64,000 bases of DNA from Archangium sp. GTDB lineage: Bacteria > Myxococcota > Myxococcia > Myxococcales > Myxococcaceae. The notes beneath the pieces were generated by a model. It had not been told where the DNA came from and searched no databases. It saw only the letters and a program-made list of their open reading frames with translations. The first letter of the stretch is position 1. Every line of letters starts with the position of its first letter. Below, piece after piece: positions 21,637-29,905 of this stretch. The DNA is taken from contig JAUYRZ010000078.1 in NCBI GenBank assembly GCA_030695565.1, forward strand, positions 1 to 64,000, given 5' to 3'. Both the position numbers and the translations under genes were made by a program.

Positions 21637-22697
21637 ACCGACCCGTCGACGAGCGTGTGGCGCGGGCTCTCTCGCCCCAGCCGGTGGCAGAAGAGGTGCC
21701 CCTCACGGACGCCGAGACCGAGCTCGCCATCGACCTGGTGGCCGCCGCGCTCGCGGCCCGTCGGCCCGTCGCACCCGAGGCGCCCGCCCGCATTCCCGCC
21801 AGGCGCCCGCGCGTGGTGTGGGGCGCGCTGGCTGCGGCCGGCCTGCTGGGGGGCCTGGTCGCCGCGCTCGTGCTCTCTCGAGGGGGCCCCGAGGCTCCCC
21901 AGGCCCAGGTGCTCGAAGCAGGGCTGGCCACTGCGACGACGGGCCAGGGCACCCGCGTGGTCGCTGACGGCGATGCGCTCGGGGCCGGGGCCCGGCTCAA
22001 GACGCCGCACGAGGGGCACCTGCGGCTGGGCTTCGCTGAAGGCACGCAGCTCTGGCTGGGCGAGAAGACCGACGTTCGGGTCGAAAAGCTGGGCCTCGAG
22101 CGCCGCTTCGCGCTCGTCGAGGGCCGGCTCTCTGCCTCGGTGATCAAGCTCAAGACCGGCGAGCGCTTCGTGATCGAGACGGCGCGCGCCGAGGTCGAGG
22201 TCAAAGGCACGCAGTTCCAGGTCGACGCGCAGGCCGCCACCGAAGGCTGCCCCGCGGGTCAGACGGTGGTGTCGGTCGAAGAAGGCGTGGTGGCGGTGCG
22301 CGCCGAGGGTGTCGAGGTGCTGGTCAAGGCGGGCGAGCGCCACGCCGTGGGGTGCCCTCCTTCGGTGCAGGTCGAGCCTGATGCCGTCGCGCCGCAGCTC
22401 AGAAAGAAGCGACGCAGCGTGCCCCCCGCGTCTTCGTCGCTGGCGAAGATGAACGCGCAGTACGCGCGGGCCATGGCGCTCAAGCGCGAAGGTCGGCCCC
22501 TGGCGGCCGCGAAGGCGCTGCGGGCGATGCGAGAGGCGTTCCCGATGGGCCCACTCGACGAGGCCGCCGCGGTGGAAGAGCTGCGCCTGCTCGAGCAGGT
22601 CGATCTTCCCGCCGCGCGGGCCGCTGCGAAGGCCTACCTCCTCGAGTACCCCGATGGGTACGCAGACGACATCGCGAACCGGCTGGTGGCCCCGTGA
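21633..22697 (+). CDS. FecR-domain membrane protein, probable sigma regulator
   Basis: 354 residues from ATG 21633 (ATGA overlap; GGGAGG upstream). An N-terminal cytoplasmic segment of ~60 residues precedes one membrane span (VVWGALAAAGLLGGLVAALVLS). The periplasmic FecR domain has the typical pattern LKTPHEGHLRLGFAEGTQLW ... LVEGRLSASVIKLKTGERFV ... VEVKGTQFQV. A C-terminal helical segment of TPR-like pairs ends the protein. FecR proteins control partner ECF sigma factors across the inner membrane. The coupling to the sigma gene immediately upstream supports that role here. Confidence 0.87.
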   Translation: MNRPVDERVARALSPQPVAEEVPLTDAETELAIDLVAAALAARRPVAPEAPARIPARRPRVVWGALAAAGLLGGLVAALVLSRGGPEAPQAQVLEAGLATATTGQGTRVVADGDALGAGARLKTPHEGHLRLGFAEGTQLWLGEKTDVRVEKLGLERRFALVEGRLSASVIKLKTGERFVIETARAEVEVKGTQFQVDAQAATEGCPAGQTVVSVEEGVVAVRAEGVEVLVKAGERHAVGCPPSVQVEPDAVAPQLRKKRRSVPPASSSLAKMNAQYARAMALKREGRPLAAAKALRAMREAFPMGPLDEAAAVEELRLLEQVDLPAARAAAKAYLLEYPDGYADDIANRLVAP

Positions 22698-23155
22698 GCG
22701 CCCTTCGACTGGGCGCCTTCGCGCTGCTGGCGCTGAGTGGCTGCGACGCCGACTTTCGTTTTGCGCTCGACGCCGGCGCGCCTGACGCGGGCGTCAGCGC
22801 CGACGGAGGCTGCGGTTGTGCCGCGCCGTTTCCGTTGTGTCGAGACGACGGCACCTGCGTGGAGTGCCGGGGCGATGCCGACTGCCCGGGACAGCTGTGC
22901 GACGTCACGACCGGCCGCTGCGCCGTGAGCTGCAATCAAGCGGCAGATACGTGCGACCCAACGATGTACCGGCGCGGCTGCAGCGACGACGTGGGCGCGG
23001 CGCGGTGCACGGACTGCAAAGAGCCTGAGGACTGCACGGGGGCGTCGCCGGTGTGCGCCGCGAGGCGTGGCGTCTGCGTGCAGTGTGCGACGAACCTCCA
23101 CTGTGCGGGCGCGACACCCCGGTGCGACGTGGTGCTCGGCCAGTGCGTGCCCTGA
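22694..23155 (+). CDS. Cys-rich lipoprotein
   Basis: 153 residues from GTG 22694 (GTGA overlap with the FecR gene). The lipoprotein signal is LGAFALLALSGC. A DAG-rich spacer (LDAGAPDAGVSADGG) is followed by a Cys-rich body with about ten pairs of Cys in 'C..D.DC.g..C....g.C' spacing, typical of myxobacterial secreted proteins stabilised by disulfides. It is probably surface-exposed. Co-transcription with the sigma/FecR pair suggests it is part of the response or signal input. No enzymatic motif is seen. Confidence 0.82.
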   Translation: MSALRLGAFALLALSGCDADFRFALDAGAPDAGVSADGGCGCAAPFPLCRDDGTCVECRGDADCPGQLCDVTTGRCAVSCNQAADTCDPTMYRRGCSDDVGAARCTDCKEPEDCTGASPVCAARRGVCVQCATNLHCAGATPRCDVVLGQCVP

Positions 23156-23182
23156 GAGTTCTTTCGGCGTGTGAAGCGCGCC

Positions 23183-23188
23183 TATAGT
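23183..23188 (+). promoter_or_regulatory. Candidate -10 element TATAGT
   Basis: TATAGT ends 11 nt before the ATG at 23200, so the transcript would have a leader of only a few bases. No convincing -35 hexamer is found at the usual distance. It is one of several genes in this window with a -10-like hexamer at this position. Confidence 0.4.
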
Positions 23189-23199
23189 CGCCCTCGAAG

Positions 23200-24171
23200 A
23201 TGAAGCTGTCCGGCAGACTCCGCGTGCTGATCCTCCTCTCGTTCGGAGCCTGTCGCGACTTCGACCTCGCGGCGGCCCAGTGCGTCGAGCAAGGCCGTTG
23301 TGCCCTCTTGGATGCGGGCCAAGACGCAGGCCTGGGTGTGGTCTGCAACGACGCCCTCGACTGCGAGAGCGGCCGCTGCGTCGATGGCCGGTGCTGCAAC
23401 AGCGAGTGCGCGAGCGCCTGCGATTTCTGCGATCTCCCCGGGCTCGAAGGCCAGTGTCGGGTGGCTGCGCTCGGCCGCACGCCCTCGGTCGCTTGCGAAG
23501 GAGGGTATGCGTGCAACGGCACCAGCGCCGAGTGCAGCACCTCGTGCGCGTCGGATGCGGGGTGCGTGGGCGCCCGATGCGGGTCAGGTGCGGTGTGCAT
23601 CGAAAAGGTGGTGCAGCTCAAAGACGACTTCACCTCGGGCCGCTTCGAGCCTTCCATCTGGGCTTCGCCGGGGCCCAACTGCTCGGTGGTCAACCAGCAG
23701 TTCCACGCGACCACGGCGCCGGGCGCCGTCAACTTTGCCCGGGTCTATTCGCGCCGACGCTACGATCTGATCGACTCCGAGCTGCGCCTCGAGCTGATCA
23801 GCGCCGGAAATCAGTCACTGGCGACCATGCAGGCGCTCGCAGGCGGCTGTGACTTCGCCACGGGCCTGCGCTGCCTGTACCTCACCGTCGGCAACGGACA
23901 GGTGCATGTTCAGATGTCCGACGACACCACGTACAGCGCGCCCCTGGGCTACTTCCCCCTGCAGAACTTCCGCGCCGTGAGGTTGAGGGAGCAGGCAGGC
24001 ACCCTCTTCCTCGAGGCCCGAAATGCCGACGCGGGCTTTCAGCAGCTCGGCTCGGTGCCCACGCCCCTCGCTTCGTACTGGAGGGACATGCGCATCGGCC
24101 TCGGGGCGGGCACGTATGGGGCCGAGGCCACCTCGAGCACCGTCATCTGGGACAACGTCAACACCCCTTAA
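23200..24171 (+). CDS. Cys-rich lipoprotein with lectin-like C-terminal domain
   Basis: 323 residues. The signal is LRVLILLSFGAC with lipobox-like FGAC. The first ~130 residues are a Cys-rich DAG-containing stalk (for example CNDALDCESGRCVDGRCCNS). The remaining ~190 residues look like a concanavalin/laminin-G-like beta-sandwich: it starts LKDDFTSGRFEPSIW, has alternating strands with LRLELIS and FRAVRLREQAGTLFLEARNA, and ends SSTVIWDNVNTP. A carbohydrate- or surface-binding role is possible but unproved. It converges with the chitinase gene, whose last codons overlap its stop. Confidence 0.78.
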   Translation: MKLSGRLRVLILLSFGACRDFDLAAAQCVEQGRCALLDAGQDAGLGVVCNDALDCESGRCVDGRCCNSECASACDFCDLPGLEGQCRVAALGRTPSVACEGGYACNGTSAECSTSCASDAGCVGARCGSGAVCIEKVVQLKDDFTSGRFEPSIWASPGPNCSVVNQQFHATTAPGAVNFARVYSRRRYDLIDSELRLELISAGNQSLATMQALAGGCDFATGLRCLYLTVGNGQVHVQMSDDTTYSAPLGYFPLQNFRAVRLREQAGTLFLEARNADAGFQQLGSVPTPLASYWRDMRIGLGAGTYGAEATSSTVIWDNVNTP

Positions 24172-26183
24172 GGGCGGCTCAGGATGTCGGCGCCGATGGT
24201 GTTCGCCCACGCGAACGATTGATCGGAGTCGCTCTGAATGGTCCACACGAAGGCGCCCCGGATGTTGATGCCGGCGTTCCTGAGTTGGGTGAGGGCCTGG
24301 CCGGTGGTGCTGAGGCTGACGAGGCTCACGGGGCTGACGGAGGTGGTGGGTGAGTCGGGTCGATACTTGTTGCCCAACAGCACCTTGGCCGCGCCGTACT
24401 TGTTCGTCAGCGCGGTCATGCGCTCGACGATCTTCGCCTGGTAGCCCGCCTGCGAGAGCCCGAGATCGTAGACCTGCTCGCCGATCGCGTCCCAGCCGTT
24501 CGGGCCGAGCTGCTCGAGCACGCCACCCGGGCCGATCCACGTGCTGAGCTCCGGGCCGGGAGCGAAGTTGATGATCCACGTCGGCCCGAACTCGGCGCGC
24601 ATGCGCTGCGAGGCGGCGACGATGCCCGCGACGTCGGGCCGGTTGCCCTGCTCGAGATCCCAGTCCATGCCGTTGAAGCCCCAGTTGGCCTGGAAGTCGC
24701 GCATGGAGGCCATGAACTGATCGACCTTGGCCGTCGAGTCGAGCCGGTAGCCGATGTTCGAGTTGCCGAGATCGAAGTAGCCGCCCACCGAGACCACCAC
24801 CTTCTTGCCCCTCGCGTTGGCGTAGGCGATCTGGTCCTTGAACTGGCTCGCGCTGCCCGCGCCCGGCGGCAGGTCGAGGCGTAGCGTGCCCGACGAGGCC
24901 GCGATCCCCACCGCGAACGAGACGTAGACGAGGTTGTAGTTCGTGTTGTCGACGATCGAGCGCAGGGTGACTCCGTTGCGCGCCTCCCAGGTGGTGAAGT
25001 AGCCGGCGACGACCTTCGCCGGAAGGTTGCCTGAAGGCGGGGGCGTCGCCGAAGCGGTGGTGAAGGTGTTGTCGCCTGACGCGGTCGTTCCACCGGCTCG
25101 ATTCCGCGAGATGACCCGGTAGTGGTAGCGCGTGCCGGGGTTCAGGCCCGAGAGCGCCTGGGTGTGCGCCGAATAGGTGAACGACACCTCTTCCGGCGTG
25201 CGCACGCTCCCGTAGGCGGGGGTGGTGCCGTACTCGATCCGGCCCGTTCCCGGCTCGTTCAACGTCCACGAGATGGCCGCTCCGGTTTGGGTGAGGTTGT
25301 TCGCCATCACGGCGCTGATCGCCGGCCCGGCGATGGCCGCGCCGGACGTGGTGAAGGTGTTGTCGGCAGAGGAGGAGGTGCCACCCGCCCGGTTCTGCGA
25401 GGTGACTCGGTAGTGATAGCGCGTGCCCGGCATGAGGCCCGACAGCGTCTGGCTGTGCCCCGAATAATTGAACGACACCTCTTCGGGCGTGCGGGTGGTG
25501 CCGTAGGCCGTGGTGGTTCCGTACTCGACCTTGCCGGTGCCCGGCTCGTTGAGCGTCCACGAGATGACCACTCCGGTCTGGGTGAGGTTGCTCGCCGTCA
25601 CCGCGCTGATCACCGGCCCCTGCACCGGGGCCGCGTCAGAACACACGAGAGGATCCCAATAATACGTGCTGACCGTCGGGTCGTAGCCCGGGTTGGCGAA
25701 CTCGGCGATGTAGAGGTTGCCGTCGGTGTACCTGACGATGTCACCGGCCGCGTACTGCGATTGGCCGCTCCACGCGGGGTAGGTCCTGAACGGCTCCCAG
25801 TAATATGTGCTGATGGTGGGGTCGTAGCCGGGGTTTGCGAACCTGGCGCGGTAGAGGTTGCCGTTGCTGTGCTTCACGACGTCACCGGCCGCGTACTGCG
25901 CTTGTCCGCTCCACGCCGGGTAGCCCGCGAAGGGAGCCCAGTAGTACGTGCTGATCGTCGGCTCGTAGCCCGGGTTCGCGAACTTCGCGATGTAGCGCTT
26001 CCCGTCGGTGTACTTCACGACGTCTCCCGCCGCGTACGCCTTGCCCTGCACCCAGCTCGCCGTCTGATCACACGACGCCACGAGCTCTCTTTCGGAGGTC
26101 GCCAGACCCTCCGAGGCGGGCGTCTCACCGCAGCCTGACGACACGACCGACACCACGAAGAACAGCAAGATTGATGTGCGCAT
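24168..26183 (-). CDS. Modular GH18 chitinase lipoprotein
   Basis: 671 residues from ATG 26183 (a GTG 12 nt further upstream is also possible). The lipoprotein signal ends in VVSSGC. Three CBM5/12 chitin-binding modules of 47 residues each lie at about 38-180 (repeat core AYAAGDVVKY ... NPGYEPTISTYYW). Two fibronectin-III domains that are near copies of each other follow at ~195-375, then a GH18 TIM barrel at ~385-671. The active-site motif reads FNGMDWDLEQ: the catalytic Glu and the last two Asp of DxxDxDxE are present, while the first Asp is Asn. It hydrolyses beta-1,4-GlcNAc polymers at or outside the cell surface, which fits a predatory or saprophytic life style. Confidence 0.92.
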   Translation of the reverse strand: MRTSILLFFVVSVVSSGCGETPASEGLATSERELVASCDQTASWVQGKAYAAGDVVKYTDGKRYIAKFANPGYEPTISTYYWAPFAGYPAWSGQAQYAAGDVVKHSNGNLYRARFANPGYDPTISTYYWEPFRTYPAWSGQSQYAAGDIVRYTDGNLYIAEFANPGYDPTVSTYYWDPLVCSDAAPVQGPVISAVTASNLTQTGVVISWTLNEPGTGKVEYGTTTAYGTTRTPEEVSFNYSGHSQTLSGLMPGTRYHYRVTSQNRAGGTSSSADNTFTTSGAAIAGPAISAVMANNLTQTGAAISWTLNEPGTGRIEYGTTPAYGSVRTPEEVSFTYSAHTQALSGLNPGTRYHYRVISRNRAGGTTASGDNTFTTASATPPPSGNLPAKVVAGYFTTWEARNGVTLRSIVDNTNYNLVYVSFAVGIAASSGTLRLDLPPGAGSASQFKDQIAYANARGKKVVVSVGGYFDLGNSNIGYRLDSTAKVDQFMASMRDFQANWGFNGMDWDLEQGNRPDVAGIVAASQRMRAEFGPTWIINFAPGPELSTWIGPGGVLEQLGPNGWDAIGEQVYDLGLSQAGYQAKIVERMTALTNKYGAAKVLLGNKYRPDSPTTSVSPVSLVSLSTTGQALTQLRNAGINIRGAFVWTIQSDSDQSFAWANTIGADILSRP
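25090..25640. repeat. Duplicated fibronectin-III coding units, 291-bp period
   Basis: Two consecutive FN3 modules of the chitinase gene align base by base with a period of 291 bp (97 codons); for example ACGACACCT occurs at 25181 and 25472. The high identity suggests a fairly recent in-frame duplication or gene conversion between the two linker domains. Confidence 0.75.
25650..26070. repeat. Triplicated chitin-binding module, 141-bp period
   Basis: Three tandem copies of a 47-codon unit, marked by ATACGTGCTGA-like sequence at about 25662, 25803 and 25944, encode the three CBM5/12 modules at the N-terminus of the chitinase. Confidence 0.8.
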
Positions 26184-26287
26184 GAGGGCCGGCACAGCAA
26201 CGCCGGGGCCAGCGCAGAAGTCGTTGATTCACCTGACGTGAGTGGCCTTACGCATGGACTGAGGGTGGGCCAGTGGAGCGCTCCGGG

Positions 26288-26305
26288 TGTTCGGTGCGCC
26301 GAACA
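26288..26305. promoter_or_regulatory. Perfect palindrome TGTTCGG-N4-CCGAACA, candidate operator
   Basis: TGTTCGG (26288-26294) and CCGAACA (26299-26305) are perfect inverted arms around TGCG, 55 bp before the ATG chosen for the next gene. A dimeric repressor or activator could bind here. It would lie inside the coding region if the more distal GTG at 26238 were the start, which is one reason to prefer 26361. Confidence 0.4.
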
Positions 26306-26360
26306 GTTCGACGACGCGGCGCTTTCCATCGGGCGTCGACTGAGGCTTCTTTCGACGCCC

Positions 26361-27656
26361 ATGGCCGCGACCACGACGCTCACGCACGTCATCGACGCTC
26401 GTACGGGCCGTGCTCACCTCGAGTTTCCCAGGTTGGTGCTGGAGTCGATCAAAGGCCCGACGGGTCGCCGTCAGAAGACCTTCACCACCGAGCGCGTCAC
26501 CATCGGCAGCGGTGACGGGGCGGGCTTCAAGCTCGACGACGCGACGGTCAGCGCGCTCCACTGCGAGCTGCGGGTGGTGGAAGAGGGCATTCGGGTGGTC
26601 GACCTGCACTCGAAGAACGGGGTGCGGCTCGGAGGCCGGCGCGTCTTCGAGGCGCTGCTCGAGCCCGATGACGTGCTGGTGCTGGGCGCGAGCAGCGTGC
26701 GCGTGCGGGCCGGGGAGTCGATGCAGCGCGACGTCAGCGCGCGCACCGAGCTGGGCGGCCTGCTGGGCAGCTCGCTCCCGATGCGAATGCTCTTCGACTG
26801 GATCGAGCGCGTCGCGCCGACCGACACCTCGGTGCTCATCACCGGCGAGACGGGCTCCGGCAAGGAGCTGGTGGCCGAGGCGCTGGTGGCGCTCAGCCCG
26901 CGTGCACGACAACCGCTGGTGATGGTCGATTGCGCCGCGCAGAGTGACGAGCTCTTCGGCGCGGCGCTGTTCGGTCACGAGAAGGGCGCCTTCACCGGCG
27001 CTGCGGGAGGCATCGGCGCGTTCGAGCGCGCGAACGGAGGCACGGTGTTGCTCGACTCGGTCGGAGAGCTCCCGCTCTCGCTGCAGCCACACCTGCTCGG
27101 CGTGCTCGAGCGGCGCGTCGTGCAGCCCATCGGCGGCGCGCCGCGGCCGGTGGACGTCCGGGTCATCGCCACCTCGCAGCGCTCGCTCGAACGAGAGGTG
27201 AACGACGGTCGGTTCCGTGCAGACCTCTATTTTCGCCTGGCGGGCGTGCAGCTCGTGGTGCCCCCGCTCGAGGAGCGTGCAGGTGACATCCCGCTGCTGG
27301 TGGCGCGCTTCTGCCGCGAGCTCGGCCTCAAGAAGCCGCTGCCCGCGTCGGTGCTCGAGCGGCTGTTCGCCGGCCACTACCCGGGCAACGTGCGCGAGCT
27401 GAAGAACGCGGTGGCGCGCGCGGCGGTGGGGGTGATGCCCCCGGTGACGGGGCGCGTGGGCGCTGCGCTGTCGACCGACGAGCCGTGGTGGCCCCAGCGA
27501 GAGCGCGCGCTGGCGGGGCTCGAGTTCAACTACCTGGCGCGGCTGCTCGAAGACTGCGAGGGCAACATGTCGGAGGCCGCGCGCCGCTCGGAGATCAGCC
27601 GCGTGCAGCTCTACGCGCTCGCCACCCGGCACGGCCTCGGGGGGAAGAAGCGGTGA
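26361..27656 (+). CDS. FHA-domain sigma54-dependent activator
   Basis: 431 residues from ATG 26361. Residues ~25-115 form an FHA phosphothreonine-binding domain (VTIGSGDGAGFKLDDATVSA, then LHCEL, DLHSKNG). The sigma54 AAA+ domain follows with Walker A GETGSGKE, an intact GAFTGA loop and the arginine region RADLYFRL. A Fis-type helix-turn-helix (GNMSEAARRSEISRVQLYA) ends the protein. Walker B reads TVLLDSVGEL: the usual catalytic Glu after Asp is Ser, so ATP hydrolysis may be weakened or altered. The FHA domain replaces a receiver, implying control by Ser/Thr phosphorylation. The kinase gene that overlaps its 3' end by 4 nt is the obvious partner. Confidence 0.9.
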   Translation: MAATTTLTHVIDARTGRAHLEFPRLVLESIKGPTGRRQKTFTTERVTIGSGDGAGFKLDDATVSALHCELRVVEEGIRVVDLHSKNGVRLGGRRVFEALLEPDDVLVLGASSVRVRAGESMQRDVSARTELGGLLGSSLPMRMLFDWIERVAPTDTSVLITGETGSGKELVAEALVALSPRARQPLVMVDCAAQSDELFGAALFGHEKGAFTGAAGGIGAFERANGGTVLLDSVGELPLSLQPHLLGVLERRVVQPIGGAPRPVDVRVIATSQRSLEREVNDGRFRADLYFRLAGVQLVVPPLEERAGDIPLLVARFCRELGLKKPLPASVLERLFAGHYPGNVRELKNAVARAAVGVMPPVTGRVGAALSTDEPWWPQRERALAGLEFNYLARLLEDCEGNMSEAARRSEISRVQLYALATRHGLGGKKR

Positions 27657-29047
27657 GCTCGTTTCAGGTGCTCGGCAAGCTCGGCGCCGGCGGCATGGCC
27701 GACGTCTTCCTCGCGCGTCACAGCGTGCCCGGGAGCGCGCCACGGCTCGTCGCGCTCAAGCGCATTCGCGCTTCGATGGAAGAGCGGCCCGAGGTGTGGG
27801 TGCAGTTTCAGCGCGAGGCGGCCATCAGCAAGCTGCTGGTGCACCCCTGCATCGTGCGGCTCGAGGGCGTGGGCAGCGACGCCGAGGGGCCGTGGCTCGC
27901 GCTCGAATACATCGCTGGCACCGACGCCAACCGGTTGATCAGCGCCTGCACCCGCACCGAAAAGCCGTTCCCGCTGCGGTGGGCGTTGATGCTGTGTCGT
28001 GACGCCGCCGAGGGCATCGCCTGGGCCCACGCGCTCGAACACGACGGCGGGGTGGGGGTGGTGCACCGCGACATCTCCACCGACAACCTGCTGGTGGGGT
28101 ACGACGGGCGATCGCGCGTCGCAGACTTTGGCATCGCGCACCTCGACGGCCACACGCGCATGACCAGGACGGGCGAGGTGCGGGGAAAGATTGCCTATCT
28201 CGCCCCGGAGATCATCAACGGGGCCTCGCCGTCGATGGCCTCCGACGTCTTCGCGTTCGCGGCCACGGTGTACAAGACCCTCACCGGCGTCGCGGCGTTT
28301 CGGGGCACCAACGACGGAGAGATCTTCCGCGCGCTGATGACGACGGACCCCGCGCCGATTTCGGGACTGCGACCCGACGTGCCGCGGCCGGTGGCCCAGT
28401 GGCTCGACCGCGCGTTCTCCAAAGAGCCCGAGAGGCGGCCCACCGCCGCGTCCTTCGTCGAGCTGATGGCCCCTGCGACCGAGCGGGAGCGCGCGGCCTT
28501 CGGCGCGTGGGTGCTCGAGTTGAGGCCCCCTCGCACGCCTCCGCCCGAGCCGGGAATGTTCCCCGGGGCGACCACGGTCATTCGCGCGCCCCGTTCACGC
28601 CTTCCGCGGTGGGGTGCGCTGGGGCTGCTGCTGGCCGCCATCGCCTTCGGCGTCGCCTCGCTGCGACGTGACCCCGAACCTGTTCCGGCCGTGGCGGTGG
28701 AGGGACCGAAGCCGGCTGCGTTGCCGCCCGTTGCGGCGCCCGAGCCTGCGGTGCAGACGCCTCCGGGTGAACCACCGGTGGTGCCCGTCGAGAAGCCGCC
28801 GGTTGCGCCGAAGCCGGTGCGACAGAAGGTGGGCAGGAGCAGCCTCGATCTGCGGGTCACGCCCTACGCCGACGTCTTCGTCGATGGTCGCCTGCTGGGC
28901 ACGACGCCGCTCAAACCCATCGAGCTCACGCCTGGGGTGCACCAGGTGCTGCTGGTGAACGAAGCGCTCGACGTGCGGCGCGCCACGCAGGTCACGTTGG
29001 AGCCGGGCAAGAGGCAACGCCTCGAAGTCGACTTGCGCAAGCCCTGA
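27653..29047 (+). CDS. Ser/Thr protein kinase with PEGA domain
   Basis: 464 residues from GTG 27653 (GTGA overlap; GGGGGGAAG upstream). Hanks-type kinase domain at ~1-285: glycine loop GKLGAGGMADVF, Lys in VALKRI, catalytic HRDISTDN, DFG and APE. A Pro/Arg linker and one membrane span (~320-340, WGALGLLLAAIAFGVASL) follow, then a Pro/Val-rich spacer and a PEGA domain (~400-464, LRVTPYADVFVDGRLLG) facing outward. It should phosphorylate Thr/Ser on partner proteins such as the FHA activator encoded just upstream, in response to an envelope signal sensed by the PEGA part. Confidence 0.92.
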   Translation: MSSFQVLGKLGAGGMADVFLARHSVPGSAPRLVALKRIRASMEERPEVWVQFQREAAISKLLVHPCIVRLEGVGSDAEGPWLALEYIAGTDANRLISACTRTEKPFPLRWALMLCRDAAEGIAWAHALEHDGGVGVVHRDISTDNLLVGYDGRSRVADFGIAHLDGHTRMTRTGEVRGKIAYLAPEIINGASPSMASDVFAFAATVYKTLTGVAAFRGTNDGEIFRALMTTDPAPISGLRPDVPRPVAQWLDRAFSKEPERRPTAASFVELMAPATERERAAFGAWVLELRPPRTPPPEPGMFPGATTVIRAPRSRLPRWGALGLLLAAIAFGVASLRRDPEPVPAVAVEGPKPAALPPVAAPEPAVQTPPGEPPVVPVEKPPVAPKPVRQKVGRSSLDLRVTPYADVFVDGRLLGTTPLKPIELTPGVHQVLLVNEALDVRRATQVTLEPGKRQRLEVDLRKP

Positions 29048-29068
29048 TTCAGGTCGCGCTGACTCGCA

Positions 29069-29734
29069 TCAAGGCGTGGTGACCACGAAGGTGATGACGC
29101 TCGCGATGCCCAGGCCCGCCGCCGCGCCGAACGAGACCCAGGCGCCCGTTTGCAATCCTTTGCCGTCGGCGACGAGGGCGCTCAACTCGCCGGGTGGAAC
29201 GGTGCCCGTCGAAAGGCGCTGGTAGCGCGCCTCGGACTGCTGCGCCAACAGAGCGCCTGCGACCGCAGCACTGGCGCCGAGCACCACGGGCGCGATCCAC
29301 CACAGCGGGCGTGAGGGAGGAGCCACAGCCGGCGGTGTCTCGACCTGCGCCAGGGCAACTGCAGGGGGCGCCAGGGGCGCTGTCTTGACCTCGATGACGG
29401 GCGCGTCGGGCGCCTCGACTTCTCCGCCCACCCGCCGCCACCAGTCCTGAATCTTCGGGGGCAGGTCGCGCGGCAGCCGCAGCGCCTTATCGAGTTTGCG
29501 CGCGGTGGCGAAGGCGTTGAGGGCCTGCGCCTCTTCCGCAGCCTCGGCCCACGCCAGCCCGAGGTGCAGGTAGATCTCAGCGAGGAGGTTCGGTCGAACA
29601 GCGGCCAGGCCGACCGCCTTCTCGAGGGACCGCCGCGCGGCGACGTCGTCGTGACGGGCGAGCTGTTCCTTCGCCGTCGCGAGCAGCGCCTCGGGTGACG
29701 CAGAGGTCAGCAGCAGGGCGAGGAGCACACTCAC
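29069..29734 (-). CDS. Hypothetical TPR-containing membrane protein
   Basis: 221 residues from GTG 29734; no better start lies upstream in frame. A short hydrophobic N-terminus (VLLALLLTSASPEA) acts as a signal. One or two TPR-like helical pairs (EIYLHLGLAWAEAAEEAQAL) follow, then a Pro/Ala linker. Two membrane-like segments lie near the C-terminus (LWWIAPVVLGASAAVAGALL and SFGAAAGLGIASVITFVV). No family is recognised, but this layout is frequent beside myxobacterial PEGA-kinase genes. It converges with the kinase gene 21 bp away and diverges from the next gene. Confidence 0.72.
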   Translation of the reverse strand: MSVLLALLLTSASPEALLATAKEQLARHDDVAARRSLEKAVGLAAVRPNLLAEIYLHLGLAWAEAAEEAQALNAFATARKLDKALRLPRDLPPKIQDWWRRVGGEVEAPDAPVIEVKTAPLAPPAVALAQVETPPAVAPPSRPLWWIAPVVLGASAAVAGALLAQQSEARYQRLSTGTVPPGELSALVADGKGLQTGAWVSFGAAAGLGIASVITFVVTTP

Positions 29735-29905
29735 GGCGGTCAGGACAGCCTCGTCGAGTGAGCCCTGGCAACCGGCCAGGTGAGTCGCCGCACGATCACG
29801 ACGAAGACTTAGCACCTCTGAAAAGCGCGGGCTGCAGGGCCAGCTCTTGAGCTTTCCCCGCGCAAGATTGCTACGGTCGCCGCTTCCCCCCTGCTGCGGA
29901 GTTTC

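Noticed and set aside
26288-26305. LexA/SOS box
   Set aside because: The palindrome GTTCGG-N4-CCGAAC does not match the GAAC-N4-GTTC or CTGT-N8-ACAG patterns of known LexA sites, and no SOS gene is adjacent.
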